64,000 bases of DNA from Nostoc linckia z4 (GTDB lineage Bacteria > Cyanobacteriota > Cyanobacteriia > Cyanobacteriales > Nostocaceae), in assembly GCF_002608075.1 (NCBI RefSeq), contig NZ_LAHA01000013.1, positions 62,001 to 126,000 of the forward strand, read 5' to 3'. Shown here piece after piece: positions 49,701 through 59,900 of the stretch. A program made the position numbers and the translations under genes. The number at the start of each line of letters is the position of its first letter. Position 1 is the stretch's first letter. Below the pieces are notes generated by a model. It was not told where the DNA came from and searched no databases. It was given only the letters and a program-made list of their open reading frames with translations.

Positions 49701-52694
49701 GGGAATTTTACCTAATATTTCTAATTGTGTGATTAAAGTATCATAATCTTTTGGCTGTTGGGGATTCAGATAAAACTGGCGATCGCTGATTTGCTCAAAC
49801 TGTTCTTTTGGTTGTACAGTAATCACATCATCACCATTACTTTCTAAATATTTGGCAATTTGTTTGCCGAATTTATCTACATCTCCAAAAACTAGCCAAC
49901 ATAACTTTTGCTCTACTGTTTTCACTAAAGATAAAATTGCTTGTTTCCACGCGGGAACATAAAACCAGTCGGAAATATTTGGCTTTTTGTAATTGGCATC
50001 AACTAAATAATTAACAGTTTTTTCAGTTTCAATCCAGTAACGCTGGCGTTCAAAAGGATAAGTTGGTAAGGGAATTCGGTAACGATGTTCATTGGCATAA
50101 AAACCAGACCAATTAATTTCAACTCCGGCTAACCAAAGACGACCTAATGTATTTAACATCAAGGCAACATCTGACTTTTGTTCCTGGGGATGACGTAATG
50201 AAGTTAACACTACTTCTTTGCTAGTGAGTACAGTGCATTTTTTAGCAAAGGTAGATAAAGTCCGCCCCGGCCCTACTTCTAACAAAATACAATTTTTATC
50301 TTGTAATAACTGTGAAATTCCCCGACTAAAATTAACCGTTTGTCTTAAATGTTTTCCCCAATAATTGGCATCTGTGGCTTGTTCTGCTGTAATCCAAGTT
50401 CCGGTAACATTGGAAATAAAAGGAATTTGGGGAGAATTTAATTTAATTTTTTTAACTTCCTGAATAAATCGCTCCTTCACAGGTTCCATCATTGGTGAAT
50501 GAAAAGCATGAGAAGTATGCAAACGCCGATATTCTATACCTTTATTTGTTAGTTGTTGTTGCAGTGCATCTATAGCCGCATTAGTTCCCGAAACTACACA
50601 GTAACCAGGAGCATTAATAGCAGCTAAAGACAAATTTGTATTCAGAAAACTAATAACTTCTGCCTCTGGTAATGAAACTGCAATCATAGCTCCCGGCGGC
50701 ATTTCTCCCATTAATCGCCCGCGCATCGCCACCAAAGCTAAAGCATCTTCAACAGACATGACATTTGCTAGAGTTGCTGCTACATATTCCCCAATACTAT
50801 GACCAATCATTGCACTAGGAGAAATACCCCAGGATATCCACAATTGAGCCAAAGCATATTCAATGACAAATAATGCAGCTTGAGCGATATCAGTTTGTTT
50901 TAATTTTTCTGCGGCTGTGGCTGCAACTGCATTTGTTTGGGGATAAAGTAACGAACGCAAATCTATTCCCAAGTGAGGTTTTAAAATTGAGCAGCAACGG
51001 TCTACTTGGTTGCGGAATATTGCTTCATTTTCATAAAGTTCTTTGCCCATATCCACATACTGAGCGCCCTGACCAGGAAACATAAAAGCAATGGCAGGAT
51101 GGCTAGTTGATTGCAAGTTTGTCAAAACTCGTTGGGAAACTTGTTCTTGCAATGCGCTCACCGCATCTTGAATATTTTCACATACTAATACCCGACGTTG
51201 ATTAAACTGCCTGCGACCAATTTGCAGCGTATAAGCCAAATCTGCAAAGTTAATTTCTGGATGCTCTTTTAAATGGGTGATTAAATTAGTTGTTACCTTC
51301 TCAAGTGCTTTCTCACTTTTCGCCGACAGACACAACAGAAAATATTCACTTTTGACTTTTGACTTTTGATTTTTGACTTGTGTTGGTGCTTCTTCCAGAA
51401 TGACATGAGCATTGGTTCCCCCCATACCCAAAGAACTGACACCAGCACGCCGGGGGGTTATTCCCTCTTTCCATTCAGTCAGTTTTGTATTGACGTAAAA
51501 CGGACTATTGGCAAAATCAATTTGTGGGTTGGGTTGCTGAAAATTTAAGCTAGGTGGTATTTGCTTGTGTTTGAGGGCGAGAACAGTTTTGATTAACCCT
51601 GCAACTCCGGCGGTAGCATCGAGGTGACCGATATTGGTTTTCACAGAACCAATGGCACAAAAACCTTTCTTATCGGTACCGGCGCGAAAAACTTTGGTGA
51701 GTGCAGCTATTTCGATGGGGTCGCCTAAAGGTGTGCCAGTACCGTGAGCTTCAATGTAGCTAATTGTATCAGGTTCCACCGAAGCCAGCATCATGGCTTC
51801 AGCGATCGCCTCTGCTTGACCATCGACACTAGGCGCTGTAAAGCCGATTTTGGCAGAACCATCATTATTAATAGCCGCACCTTTAATTACAGCATGAATG
51901 CAATCACCATCGGCGATCGCTTCACTCAGTCGCTTGAGGACAACAATTCCGACACCATTACCAATAGTAATACCCTGCGCCCTAGCATCAAAAGCATAAC
52001 AGTGACCATCAGGCGATAAAGTTCCTCCTGGTTCGTGCAAATAGCCGGTTTTTTGGGGAACGTAAATTGAAACTCCTCCCGCCAAAGCCATATCGCATTG
52101 ATAATTCAGCAAACTTTGGCAAGCAAGAGAAACCGCAACCAACGATGTAGAACAAGCCGTTTGTACAGTTAAACTCGGCCCGGTTAGATTTAATTTATAA
52201 GATACGCGAGTAGTGAGAAAATCTTTTTCATTACCAATAGAAGTTTGATAGCATTTTGCCGAACCAACACCATCAGTATATAAATTAAAAGATAAATAAT
52301 TATTCTGACTTGCCCCGGCATAAACCCCAATGCGACTTTCACATCTACTAGAGTCATAACCAGCATTTTCTAAAGCTTCCCAAGCACATTCTAAAAACAC
52401 TCTGTGTTGCGGGTCAGTAGTCTCGGCTTCCTTGGGATTAAAATCAAAAAATGCCGCATCAAATAAATCAATATCTTCTAATATCGAGCCTGATTTTATA
52501 TAATTTTTATCATTCAGCAGCGCCGGATTAATTCCGGCAGATATTAGCTCATCATCCGTAAAAATAGAGACAGATTCCACACCAGATTTTAAATTCTGCC
52601 AAAAATCTGCAATATTTTTAGCACCAGGGAAACGCCCCGCCATCCCAATAATAGCTACCCCTTCTATTGATTCACTAGTTTCTACCCTACTCAT
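46734..52694 (-). CDS. Type I PKS module KS-AT-KR-ACP followed by an epimerization-type domain
   Basis: 1986 residues from ATG 52694 (GTG one codon earlier possible). KS: TACSTSLVAVS near 178, EAHGTGT, NIGHLD. AT: FPGQGAQY, GHSIGEY near 630, HAFHS (malonyl). KR: ITGGLGGIG near 1147; the active-site region is LISSLSS then AYPAAH, so the usual Asn of YxxxN is His. ACP: LGGDSLL near 1459. Residues about 1510-1955 form an NRPS epimerization-type domain: TPIQHWFFEQ, HHLVVDVGSW near 1645, LEGNGRE near 1784 and SRTMGWFTNIAP. No A domain is present, so the carrier holds a ketide with no alpha stereocentre to invert. The tail NYTPADF...DSILAKFE resembles a COM donor. Confidence 0.94.
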   Translation of the reverse strand: MSRVETSESIEGVAIIGMAGRFPGAKNIADFWQNLKSGVESVSIFTDDELISAGINPALLNDKNYIKSGSILEDIDLFDAAFFDFNPKEAETTDPQHRVFLECAWEALENAGYDSSRCESRIGVYAGASQNNYLSFNLYTDGVGSAKCYQTSIGNEKDFLTTRVSYKLNLTGPSLTVQTACSTSLVAVSLACQSLLNYQCDMALAGGVSIYVPQKTGYLHEPGGTLSPDGHCYAFDARAQGITIGNGVGIVVLKRLSEAIADGDCIHAVIKGAAINNDGSAKIGFTAPSVDGQAEAIAEAMMLASVEPDTISYIEAHGTGTPLGDPIEIAALTKVFRAGTDKKGFCAIGSVKTNIGHLDATAGVAGLIKTVLALKHKQIPPSLNFQQPNPQIDFANSPFYVNTKLTEWKEGITPRRAGVSSLGMGGTNAHVILEEAPTQVKNQKSKVKSEYFLLCLSAKSEKALEKVTTNLITHLKEHPEINFADLAYTLQIGRRQFNQRRVLVCENIQDAVSALQEQVSQRVLTNLQSTSHPAIAFMFPGQGAQYVDMGKELYENEAIFRNQVDRCCSILKPHLGIDLRSLLYPQTNAVAATAAEKLKQTDIAQAALFVIEYALAQLWISWGISPSAMIGHSIGEYVAATLANVMSVEDALALVAMRGRLMGEMPPGAMIAVSLPEAEVISFLNTNLSLAAINAPGYCVVSGTNAAIDALQQQLTNKGIEYRRLHTSHAFHSPMMEPVKERFIQEVKKIKLNSPQIPFISNVTGTWITAEQATDANYWGKHLRQTVNFSRGISQLLQDKNCILLEVGPGRTLSTFAKKCTVLTSKEVVLTSLRHPQEQKSDVALMLNTLGRLWLAGVEINWSGFYANEHRYRIPLPTYPFERQRYWIETEKTVNYLVDANYKKPNISDWFYVPAWKQAILSLVKTVEQKLCWLVFGDVDKFGKQIAKYLESNGDDVITVQPKEQFEQISDRQFYLNPQQPKDYDTLITQLEILGKIPDRIIHLWSITADHETQARTEYFEKCQNLGFYSLLFLAQSLEKQDITQPIKIFVVTNNIHDVTGVESLNPEQATVLGMCKVIPQEYANITCQSIDIGNIEENIDQLIKEVCHESSDLVIAYRRHHRWIQTFEAIPGDDSTNCSLKESGVYLITGGLGGIGLELAEYLAQTFKAKLILVGRSPVPQRQEWQQWLKTHGETDEISRKILKIQQLEKLGAEVMVESADIGDETQMQAVINQAGDRFSKINGVIHAAGIKLLGTVREINRSECEKQLQANGQGLFVLEKVLQDKELDFCLLISSLSSMLGALGMAAYPAAHLFTDAFVYKHNQTHSTPWMSVNWDNWLTTQLATELAGQQESANDVFMTAREGIEVFQRVLTFKNLTQLVVSTTNLPARIKRWVGDESLKNSQSSLSKNLASRHSRPNLDNSYVAPRNETEQIIANIWQEVLGFERVGIYDNFLELGGDSLLSIQVTARANKAGLRVNNQHLFQYPTIAELTEVATKTQNVLGEQGLVQGEVPLTPIQHWFFEQNLVDKHHWNQAILLEVQQPISSALLTQAIQYLLVHHDALRLRYVENQSGLQQINILPDEFVPFVEIDLSTVPDLLRESAFESAVNQLQASLNLSSGPLLQVALFDFGTQQPQRLLFVIHHLVVDVGSWRILLDDLETAYQQLNQGKKIKLPAKTSSFKQWAQRLIKYAKSTELQWEEVYWLSANRESVSPLPVDYPQGANTVASADTISITLSVAETQTLLQEVTAIYRVQMEEILLFALTQVISKYTGTQSLLVDLEGNGREVIFDDIDVSRTMGWFTNIAPALLDVEASNSPGEALKLVKEQLRNFPNQGLGYGVLRYLSDDLIITEKIRLLQPAEIIFLYLGNLEETLPKSPLWKLSEKSLGNVVSLQGSRSHLLEINALIADNKLKVDWNYSTNIHRTETVKQLTEDFIAALRSLINNSETSALENYTPADFAEFQASQWSQSDIDSILAKFENS
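51349..51376. repeat. STRR heptamers inside the KS-AT linker
   Basis: Four in-frame heptamers (CTTTTGA three times, then TTTTTGA) encode the VKNQKSKVKS stretch after ILEEAP. This is STRR DNA translated within a megasynthase. Confidence 0.85.
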
Positions 52695-52761
52695 CACTTT
52701 ATTTTTCCTTAGTCAGCACTTCTAAAAATTACCTATAACTTACACAAAAAACTCTTAAACT

Positions 52762-52800
52762 CTTATTCCTCCGCGTCCTCTGCGTTCTCTGCGGTTCGTT
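52762..52800. repeat. Interspersed repeat copy overlapping a gene end
   Basis: TTATTCCTCCGCGTCCTCTG, then CGTTCTCTGCGGTTCGTT. On the minus strand it supplies the final codons (RTAENAEDAEE) and stop codon of the TauD gene. Confidence 0.85.
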
Positions 52801-53677
52801 CCTCATAACTTACTTTAATATCACTAAGTAAAGTCACAATTCTCCGACGCTTATCGTTAAAAGACTTTCGTCCATGTAAAAACCTGGAATTATCAATCAT
52901 CACCAAATCTCCAGACATCCAGGGGATAAAACCAATCAAATCATCCAGAATTTTCTGGATTTCATTGATAACTTTTACAGGAATTGCAGAACCATTAGCA
53001 AAAGTCACGATTGCTCTAGGATTTCTATATTCAGAAATTATACTATTAGCAAATGCATCTTGATTACCGTATTTAGTCTTAATAACACCAGAGCAAATAT
53101 ATTCTAAAATTAGCGATTCATCTTGGTTGATTTTATAGCTGATACCTGCCATATTATCTAGTATTTTTTTGACATCATCTATCGTGGCACTTGCCCCTAA
53201 AAATTGCTGCCAATGAGAAGCCAGAAACTTTTGGACATAGCGAATTTTTTGGTCGATAAATAATTGTTGTAATTCTCGGCTCATTGCCTTCCATACTTCA
53301 ACACCATCCCAAAATAAAGTTTCACCACCCTCTGCTGCTGGCACAGCGCAACAAAACCAAACTACATCTGGTCTAAAAGGAGAATTAGCATTTTCACAAT
53401 GGGGTGCAATGTAATGCATTCCTGAATCTACTAAAGTAATAAACTGATTGTTTAAATCAACAATTGGTCTATTGTACTGATTGAGAAATGTAGCATCAAA
53501 TTGTTCGGCAAAGACTTTCATTTGTTCATAGTTGACATCAAATCCTCGAAACAAAATTAGACCAAATGATTTGAAGTCTTCTAATATTGCTGATACTGGT
53601 AATTGCATAATATTTTGTCCAGTATCATTAAAGATAATCTTACCGCTACTACTTTTTAATAATTCTGCTGTCAGCAT
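52763..53677 (-). CDS. TauD/TfdA-family Fe(II)/2-oxoglutarate dioxygenase
   Basis: About 304 residues from ATG 53677 (a TTG lies three codons upstream). Features: LILFRGFDVNYEQM near 40, the metal motif HCE in APHCENANSPFRPD near 96, WFCCAVPAAEGGETLFWDG, and the distal His in MIDNSRFLHGRKSFNDKRR near 280 with the 2OG-binding Arg. The family includes clavaminate-synthase-like and amino acid beta-hydroxylases. It lies between the FAAL-Orn NRPS gene and the first PKS gene, so hydroxylation of the first amino acid or of the acyl chain is possible. The last 11 residues are encoded by an interspersed repeat and are probably non-essential. Substrate unknown. Confidence 0.88.
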   Translation of the reverse strand: MLTAELLKSSSGKIIFNDTGQNIMQLPVSAILEDFKSFGLILFRGFDVNYEQMKVFAEQFDATFLNQYNRPIVDLNNQFITLVDSGMHYIAPHCENANSPFRPDVVWFCCAVPAAEGGETLFWDGVEVWKAMSRELQQLFIDQKIRYVQKFLASHWQQFLGASATIDDVKKILDNMAGISYKINQDESLILEYICSGVIKTKYGNQDAFANSIISEYRNPRAIVTFANGSAIPVKVINEIQKILDDLIGFIPWMSGDLVMIDNSRFLHGRKSFNDKRRRIVTLLSDIKVSYEERTAENAEDAEE

Positions 53678-53786
53678 ATCAGTCAACCTCTAAATTGTTA
53701 CAAGTAAACAAAATCCTAAGTTGATTATCAAACATAATTCAGGAGTCAGTCGTCAGAATTCAGTGGGGTATTTTGTACGACTGGCG

Positions 53787-53802
53787 GATAGCCTGCGCTA
53801 TC
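53787..53802. repeat. Small hairpin in an intergenic repeat
   Basis: GATAGC, loop CTGC, GCTATC. It sits within a larger imperfect palindromic stretch (about 53750-53830) between the TauD gene and the FAAL-NRPS gene, beside a heptamer array. It could act as an mRNA hairpin, but no U-tract follows. Confidence 0.6.
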
Positions 53803-53836
53803 AGTGGCGGGTCTGAATTCCCCAGTGAAAAATTGC

Positions 53837-53913
53837 TGAATTCTGTATTCTAAATTCTGTATTCTAAATTCTGAATTCTGAATTCTGAATTCTGAATTCT
53901 GAGTTCTGTATTC
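53837..53913. repeat. STRR array, eleven heptamers
   Basis: Eleven consecutive 7-bp units of TGAATTC with variants TGTATTC, TAAATTC and TGAGTTC. The array ends four bases before the stop codon region of the FAAL-NRPS gene at 53918. Confidence 0.95.
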
Positions 53914-53917
53914 TTCT

Positions 53918-56900
53918 TCAACGGAGTCTCTGAGCTTTTTTCCGGCTATTTAAAGCCAACTTTTGTTTTTCAGAGCGATTCATCACTTTTTCAAAGCCAG
54001 GTTGTTCTTGCTGTTCTTCACTAAGATGTTTCGCCAACAAATTGATAGTTGGATGTTGAAAAATTTCTACTAATGATAAATCTCGATTTAATTTTTCTCG
54101 CAATTGAGCATGTACTTGACCTACTAATAATGAATGACCTCCCAAATCAAAGAAATTATCGTCAATTCCCACCCGTTCAAGACGCAAAACATCTTGCCAA
54201 ATATTCGCAATCATTTGTTCTACTTCTGTTTCTGGTGGTGTATGGAGTGTATTTCTTGCTGTCGCAATATCTGGTGGAGGTAAAGCACGGCGGTTAACTT
54301 TGCCGTTGGGTAATAGAGGTAGAGCGTCCAGAAGCATGAAATTTGTAGGTATCATGTATTCTGGCAACTTTTCACTTAAAAAATCGCGCAGTTGTGGTAC
54401 TAACTCCAAGGCAAATTTGGCCTGTAAGGGATTATTAGTATAATCTCGCCAAGGACGATGTTTTGCAGTATGAGTAATTTCCGACTGGGTTATTTTAATT
54501 GTTGGCTGTCGTTTAAATATGACATCGTAACGACCATTATCTCCACAGTTTGACCAAGTAATATCAATGGAGTAAGGCAAATCTTTGCTTAATGTCCAAA
54601 AATCTTCCGGCTCAATTCCTTGGTAGTGACTATTTTTTTCTAGGAATTGTCTCATATCTCCCACAGTTGCAACACCTCCAGGAGAAGTTAACCACTGCCA
54701 AATGTGCATATCTTTTGCAATTCGAGCATTGGGAACACCAGCGATACCTAAGATATTAGGGGCAGTTTCTATCAGCATTTGCTGGACAGATGCTAGTGTT
54801 AATTCTTGCTTTTCCCAGTCCAACCAAGGCGCATCTAACAAAGGAATTTCATCGCCAATATGGAGAATCACATCGTAGCGAAACTTATTCAACTCATTTT
54901 GATAGGAACCACGTTCTAGAAGAATTTCTACATGGCTAATCTTGGGTAAATGTTGTTTTAAAGCTGTGAAAAATGCCGGGTCAATCACTAGTTGTTTTTC
55001 TTCAAACAGTTGTTTTCGTGCCCGCTGTTGTAATTCTTCTTTGGAAACAAAATCTGGCGATCGCTCAAATTGCACAGATGTATGAAATACTTCTAATAAA
55101 GGTAAACTGCGAATATCTCCTAAAAAGATAAAACCTCCCGGTGCTACTGCATTCACGGCGTTCTCTAACACTTGCAGTAGATAGTCAATACTAGGAAAGT
55201 ACTGCATCACAGAAACTATCAAAACAGCATCAAAACTGTTAGCCACTACACCCTCAAAGTTATTTGCTCCTCTGTGGATGAGAGTCACTCCTGATAATTC
55301 CGACTCTAGCATTGTCATCTGATGCTTGAGACTCAACAAGGCTTTTTGTGAAACATCTGTTGCACAATATTCCTGACAATGAGGAGCTATGCGAAATAAC
55401 ATCAGACCACTACCAGAACCAATATCTAATACCTTGGTTGGTTGTAAAGACAAAATGCGCTCTACTGTTGATTCTACCCAATGGCGGACTTCTGCTTCTG
55501 GTATTGGTTGTCCTGTGTAACTACTGTTCCATCCTTTGATATCAAATTTTAGTACTTGTTCATCGGCTAGGTTTTGATAAAGGTCATCAAACACACCTTC
55601 CCACTGTGACAACTGCTGAGTGCTTAATTCTTTTCCTAAAATTAATTCTGCTGTAGTTTCTGGTTCGGGATTTTGTACCACATAAGCAACTAAGCGTTTG
55701 TCGCCAGGTTCATGTTCTTGAGCAACAACTACAGCTTTTTCAACAGCTGGATGTTGGTTTAATATTGCCTCAATTTCTCCTAATTCAATGCGAAAACCCC
55801 GGATTTTAATTTGATAGTCTGCCCTACCGATAAATTCAATATTTCCATCTTCTAAGTACCGCCCCAAGTCTCCAGTTTTGTATAAACGTGCGCCTGATTC
55901 TTGGCTAAATGGATGAGGAATAAATTTTTCGGCGGTGGATTCCGGACGATTAAAGTAACCTCTAGCTAATCCAGCCCCACCAATATAAAGTTCCCCCACA
56001 ACTCCTATGGGTACAGGCTGTAGTTGGGAGTCTAGTAAATAAATTTGAGTATTGGTGAAAGGACGACCAATTGGTACTTGTCGCTCTAGCTGTAAGTTAG
56101 TTGTGGTGGTTTCAAAATATGAGCTATCAATGGTGGCTTCGCTAACACCGTAGGAGTTAATTAATCTGGTTCCATGACTGCAAAAAGTCTTGACTTGATG
56201 ATATCCACTAACATACCAGCTATCAGAACCGACAATTAGCGATCGCATAAAGTCAAGAGATTGTTGAGTCTGTTGCAAATACTGAAGTAAGTTCATCAGC
56301 ACAGCTGGCACAAATTCGCCACAGTTAACTTTTTGGGAACGCATCAATGCATAAAGTCTATCTGGCTGCAAAAGCAATTCCCGCGGACAAAGTACTAGTT
56401 TCCCACCGGAGCATAAAGCCCGAACTAAGTCCCCAGTAAAAACATCAAAGGAAAAACTAGCCATTTGCAAATGACTTGTGGCTACGGAGCGCAGCGAATA
56501 TACATCCTCCCAAGCAAAATAGGCATTCACTAAACCACCATGAGTAACCATCACTCCCTTGGGAATCCCTGTAGAACCAGAGGTGTAAATTGCGTATGCT
56601 AGGTTTTGCCAAGTTGTTTGATGCAGTAAATTTTCGCTGCTGTGTTGAGAAATACTCTCCCAATTGGAGTCTAAACAAACAACTTTAGCTTCGTGTTGTG
56701 GGAGATTTTTCACTAACCACTTTTGCGTCACCAAAACTGACATTTGCATATTTTTCAACATGAAAGCCAGTCGTTCATGGGAGTAGACGGGATCTAAAGG
56801 TATATAGGCTCCTCCGGCCTTCAGCACACCCAAGGCTGCTACCACCATTTCCACAGAGCGTTCCATGTAAATACCAACCATCACTTCTGGCCCGACACCA

Positions 56901-59900
56901 AGCGTTTGTAAATGATGTGCTAGCTGATTGGCACGTTGATTCAACTGTTGATATGTCAACTGATTTTGAGCAAATACCACTGCAACTTCATTCGGTGTTT
57001 GCTCTACCTGTGCTTCAAACAGCTGATGAATACACTGCGTAATTTGAAACTTGTGGTTGGGAATTTGAGTTTGATTAAATTCTACAAGTAGCTGATGTTG
57101 CTCTTTTTTTGTCAATAGTGACAAGTCGGAAAGTTGAGCTTGAGGATTTGCCACAATGGCACAAAGCAAGTTTTGAAAATGTTGCAGCATTCGAGCAATG
57201 GTGCTGTCATCAAACAAGTCAGTGTTGTATTCAAATGACACCATCAGCTTTTGCCCAACTTCCACAGATAAGCTTAAATCAAACTGCGCTGTTTCATTTT
57301 CTACTTTTAATTGACTGGCGACTAAATCGGGCATTTCTGGTAGAAGTGGAGCATTGCGGAAATCAAACATCACCTGAAATAAAGGAGTGTGACTGACGTT
57401 TCGCTCTGGATTTAATGCTTCTACTAGTTGGTCAAAGGTTAAATCTTGGTGTTTATATGCTTCTAAAGCCAAGCTCCGCACACGACTTAATAACTGTTGA
57501 AATGTGGGGTTACCAGAAAGGTCAGTACGTAACACCAAAGTGTTGACAAAAAAGCCTATTAGTCCTTTGAATTGTTGACTGTTGCGGTTAGCAATTGGTG
57601 AGCCGATGGGAATATCATCTTGTCCTGTGTAGCGGTAAAGGAAAGTCCCAAATGCTGCCAGTAGCAACATAAATAAAGTCACGCCTTCTTGACGAGCGAT
57701 GGCTTTGAGGTCGTCTAGCAGAGTTTTGGGTAACTCAACGAATTGATGCAAACCCCGTGAGGACTGTACAGCCGGTCTTGGTCGATCCGTTGGTAATTGT
57801 AAAACAGTTGGTACATCTGCAAGTTGTTGCTTCCAATAAGAAAGTTGATTTTGCAGAATTTCCCCTTGTAACCATTGCCGCTGCCAATGTGCAAAGTCTT
57901 TGTATTGAATAGAAATTTCTGGTAATGGTGAAGCAGTTTTATTTAAGAATGCTTTGTACAGTAATGCAATTTCTTGTAACAAGACTTCAGTAGACCAGCC
58001 ATCAGAAATTATGTGGTGCATCTGTAGCAAAAGAATATGCTCTTGCTGTGCTAGGCGCAAAACTTTAGCACGGAATAATGGCCCTTGGGTGAGGTCAAAA
58101 GGTTGTTGACTTTCTTGAGTTAATAATTTTTCAACTGTGAGATTGCTCTGTGATTCTATATTGATTACTGGTAAAGATAATGTTAATAAATCAGCAATAA
58201 TTTGTACCGGCTCTCCGTTGACTGTTGTAAATGTGGTTCTTAAAGTTTCATGTCGCCGGATAATTTCATTCAAACTTTGTTCTAGGAAAGTAATTTCTAG
58301 CTGACCTTGGAGTTTCACAGCCAAGGAAATATTGTAAGCTGGGTTACCTGGTTCTAATCGGTCAAGAAACCATAGTCGCTGCTGGGCAAGAGATAAAGGA
58401 TAAACTTTCGCTGGCTGGATTTGGCTGAGAGATTTTGAGGGAATGAAAGCTGCTGTGGTGAGTTGAGCAAGTATTTTGGTAGCGAGCGATCGCAAACTCA
58501 TTCCTTCAAAAAAATCAGCTATCAATACTTCTATTTCTAAATCATTTTCAATCAAATTTTTTAACTCAAATACTTTTAAAGAATCCAGTCCCAGGCTGCT
58601 TAATGGTTCTTGATGATTAATATCATCTGCTGCAATGGAAAGTACTACCGCTAAAAGTTCAATTAAATAATTTTCTAGAATTGGTTGACATTCTTTGGGA
58701 GAAAGTGCCAACAATTGAGAACGCTGTAATCGAGTTTTTTCTCTGGAAATGTCAGTAATTTTAAGTATATTGCTGGCAACTATATTGAGTTCGCCATTTT
58801 CAAATTGAGCGCGAGTTGCACGTCGTTGAATTTTTCCGCTAGAAGTTTTGGGAATCGTACCTGGTTTAATTAAAACTACACCATAAACTTGAACTTCATG
58901 TTCTTCTGTAATGGCTTGGCGAATTGCACTAATTACTTCTGCTAAATTTGGCTTGGCGCGAAATTCTAATTCTTGTACAACTACCAATCTTTCTTCGCGG
59001 TTAACTTCTAATGTAAATGCTGCGTTAGCACCAAGACGTAATGATGAATGGCTGCGTTGTGCTGTTAATTCTATATCTTGCGGATAAAGATTGCGCCCGC
59101 GAATAATAATTAAATCTTTGGCTCTACCTGTAATGAAAAGTTCGCCATTGTTCAAGAAACCTAAATCTCCCGTCCGCAGATAAGGGCCTTTACCTGTGTC
59201 TGCTAAATAAGCACCGAAGGTTTCTGCTGTTTCTTGAGAACGATGCCAATAACCTTGACCTACACTCGGCCCGGATACCCAAATTTCCCCAATTTCATCA
59301 ACTTCACAAGTATTGAGTGTTTCTGGATTGGCAATTACTACTTCCTGTTGTGGTATGACTCGGCCACAACTTACAAAATGAGAAATATTTTCATTTGAAA
59401 GAGACGATTCAACTACTCGATTCAATTCTAATGCAGATTTCTGGACTGTTTTAATGGTGGGTGCTGCCGCTTTGTCTACACCAGAAACCATGAGAGTTGT
59501 TTCAGCCATTCCATAACAAGGATAGAATGCTTCTTTACGGAAGCCACACTCGGCGAAAGCTGCGGCAAACCGTTCTAAAGTTTCATGTCGAATTGGTTCA
59601 GCGCCGTTAAACGCCACACTCCAACTACTCAAATCCAGGGTTTGTTTTTGTTCGGGAGTAATTTTTTCAGTACATAACTCAAATGCAAAGTTAGGGCCGC
59701 CACTGGTTGTTCCTTTGTAATCAGAGATAGCCTTCAACCAACGATATGGACGTTGCAGAAAAGCAGCTGGAGGCATAATGATGCAAGGAAAATTGCCATA
59801 CAAAGGTTGTAATATGCCACCAATCAGACCCATATCGTGATACATCGGTAACCACGTTACAAACTTACATTCTGGTGAATGTTCCATGAATTGGTAAGTC

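Noticed and set aside
53837..53913. CRISPR array
   Set aside because: Repeats are 7 bp and contiguous without spacers; this is STRR DNA.
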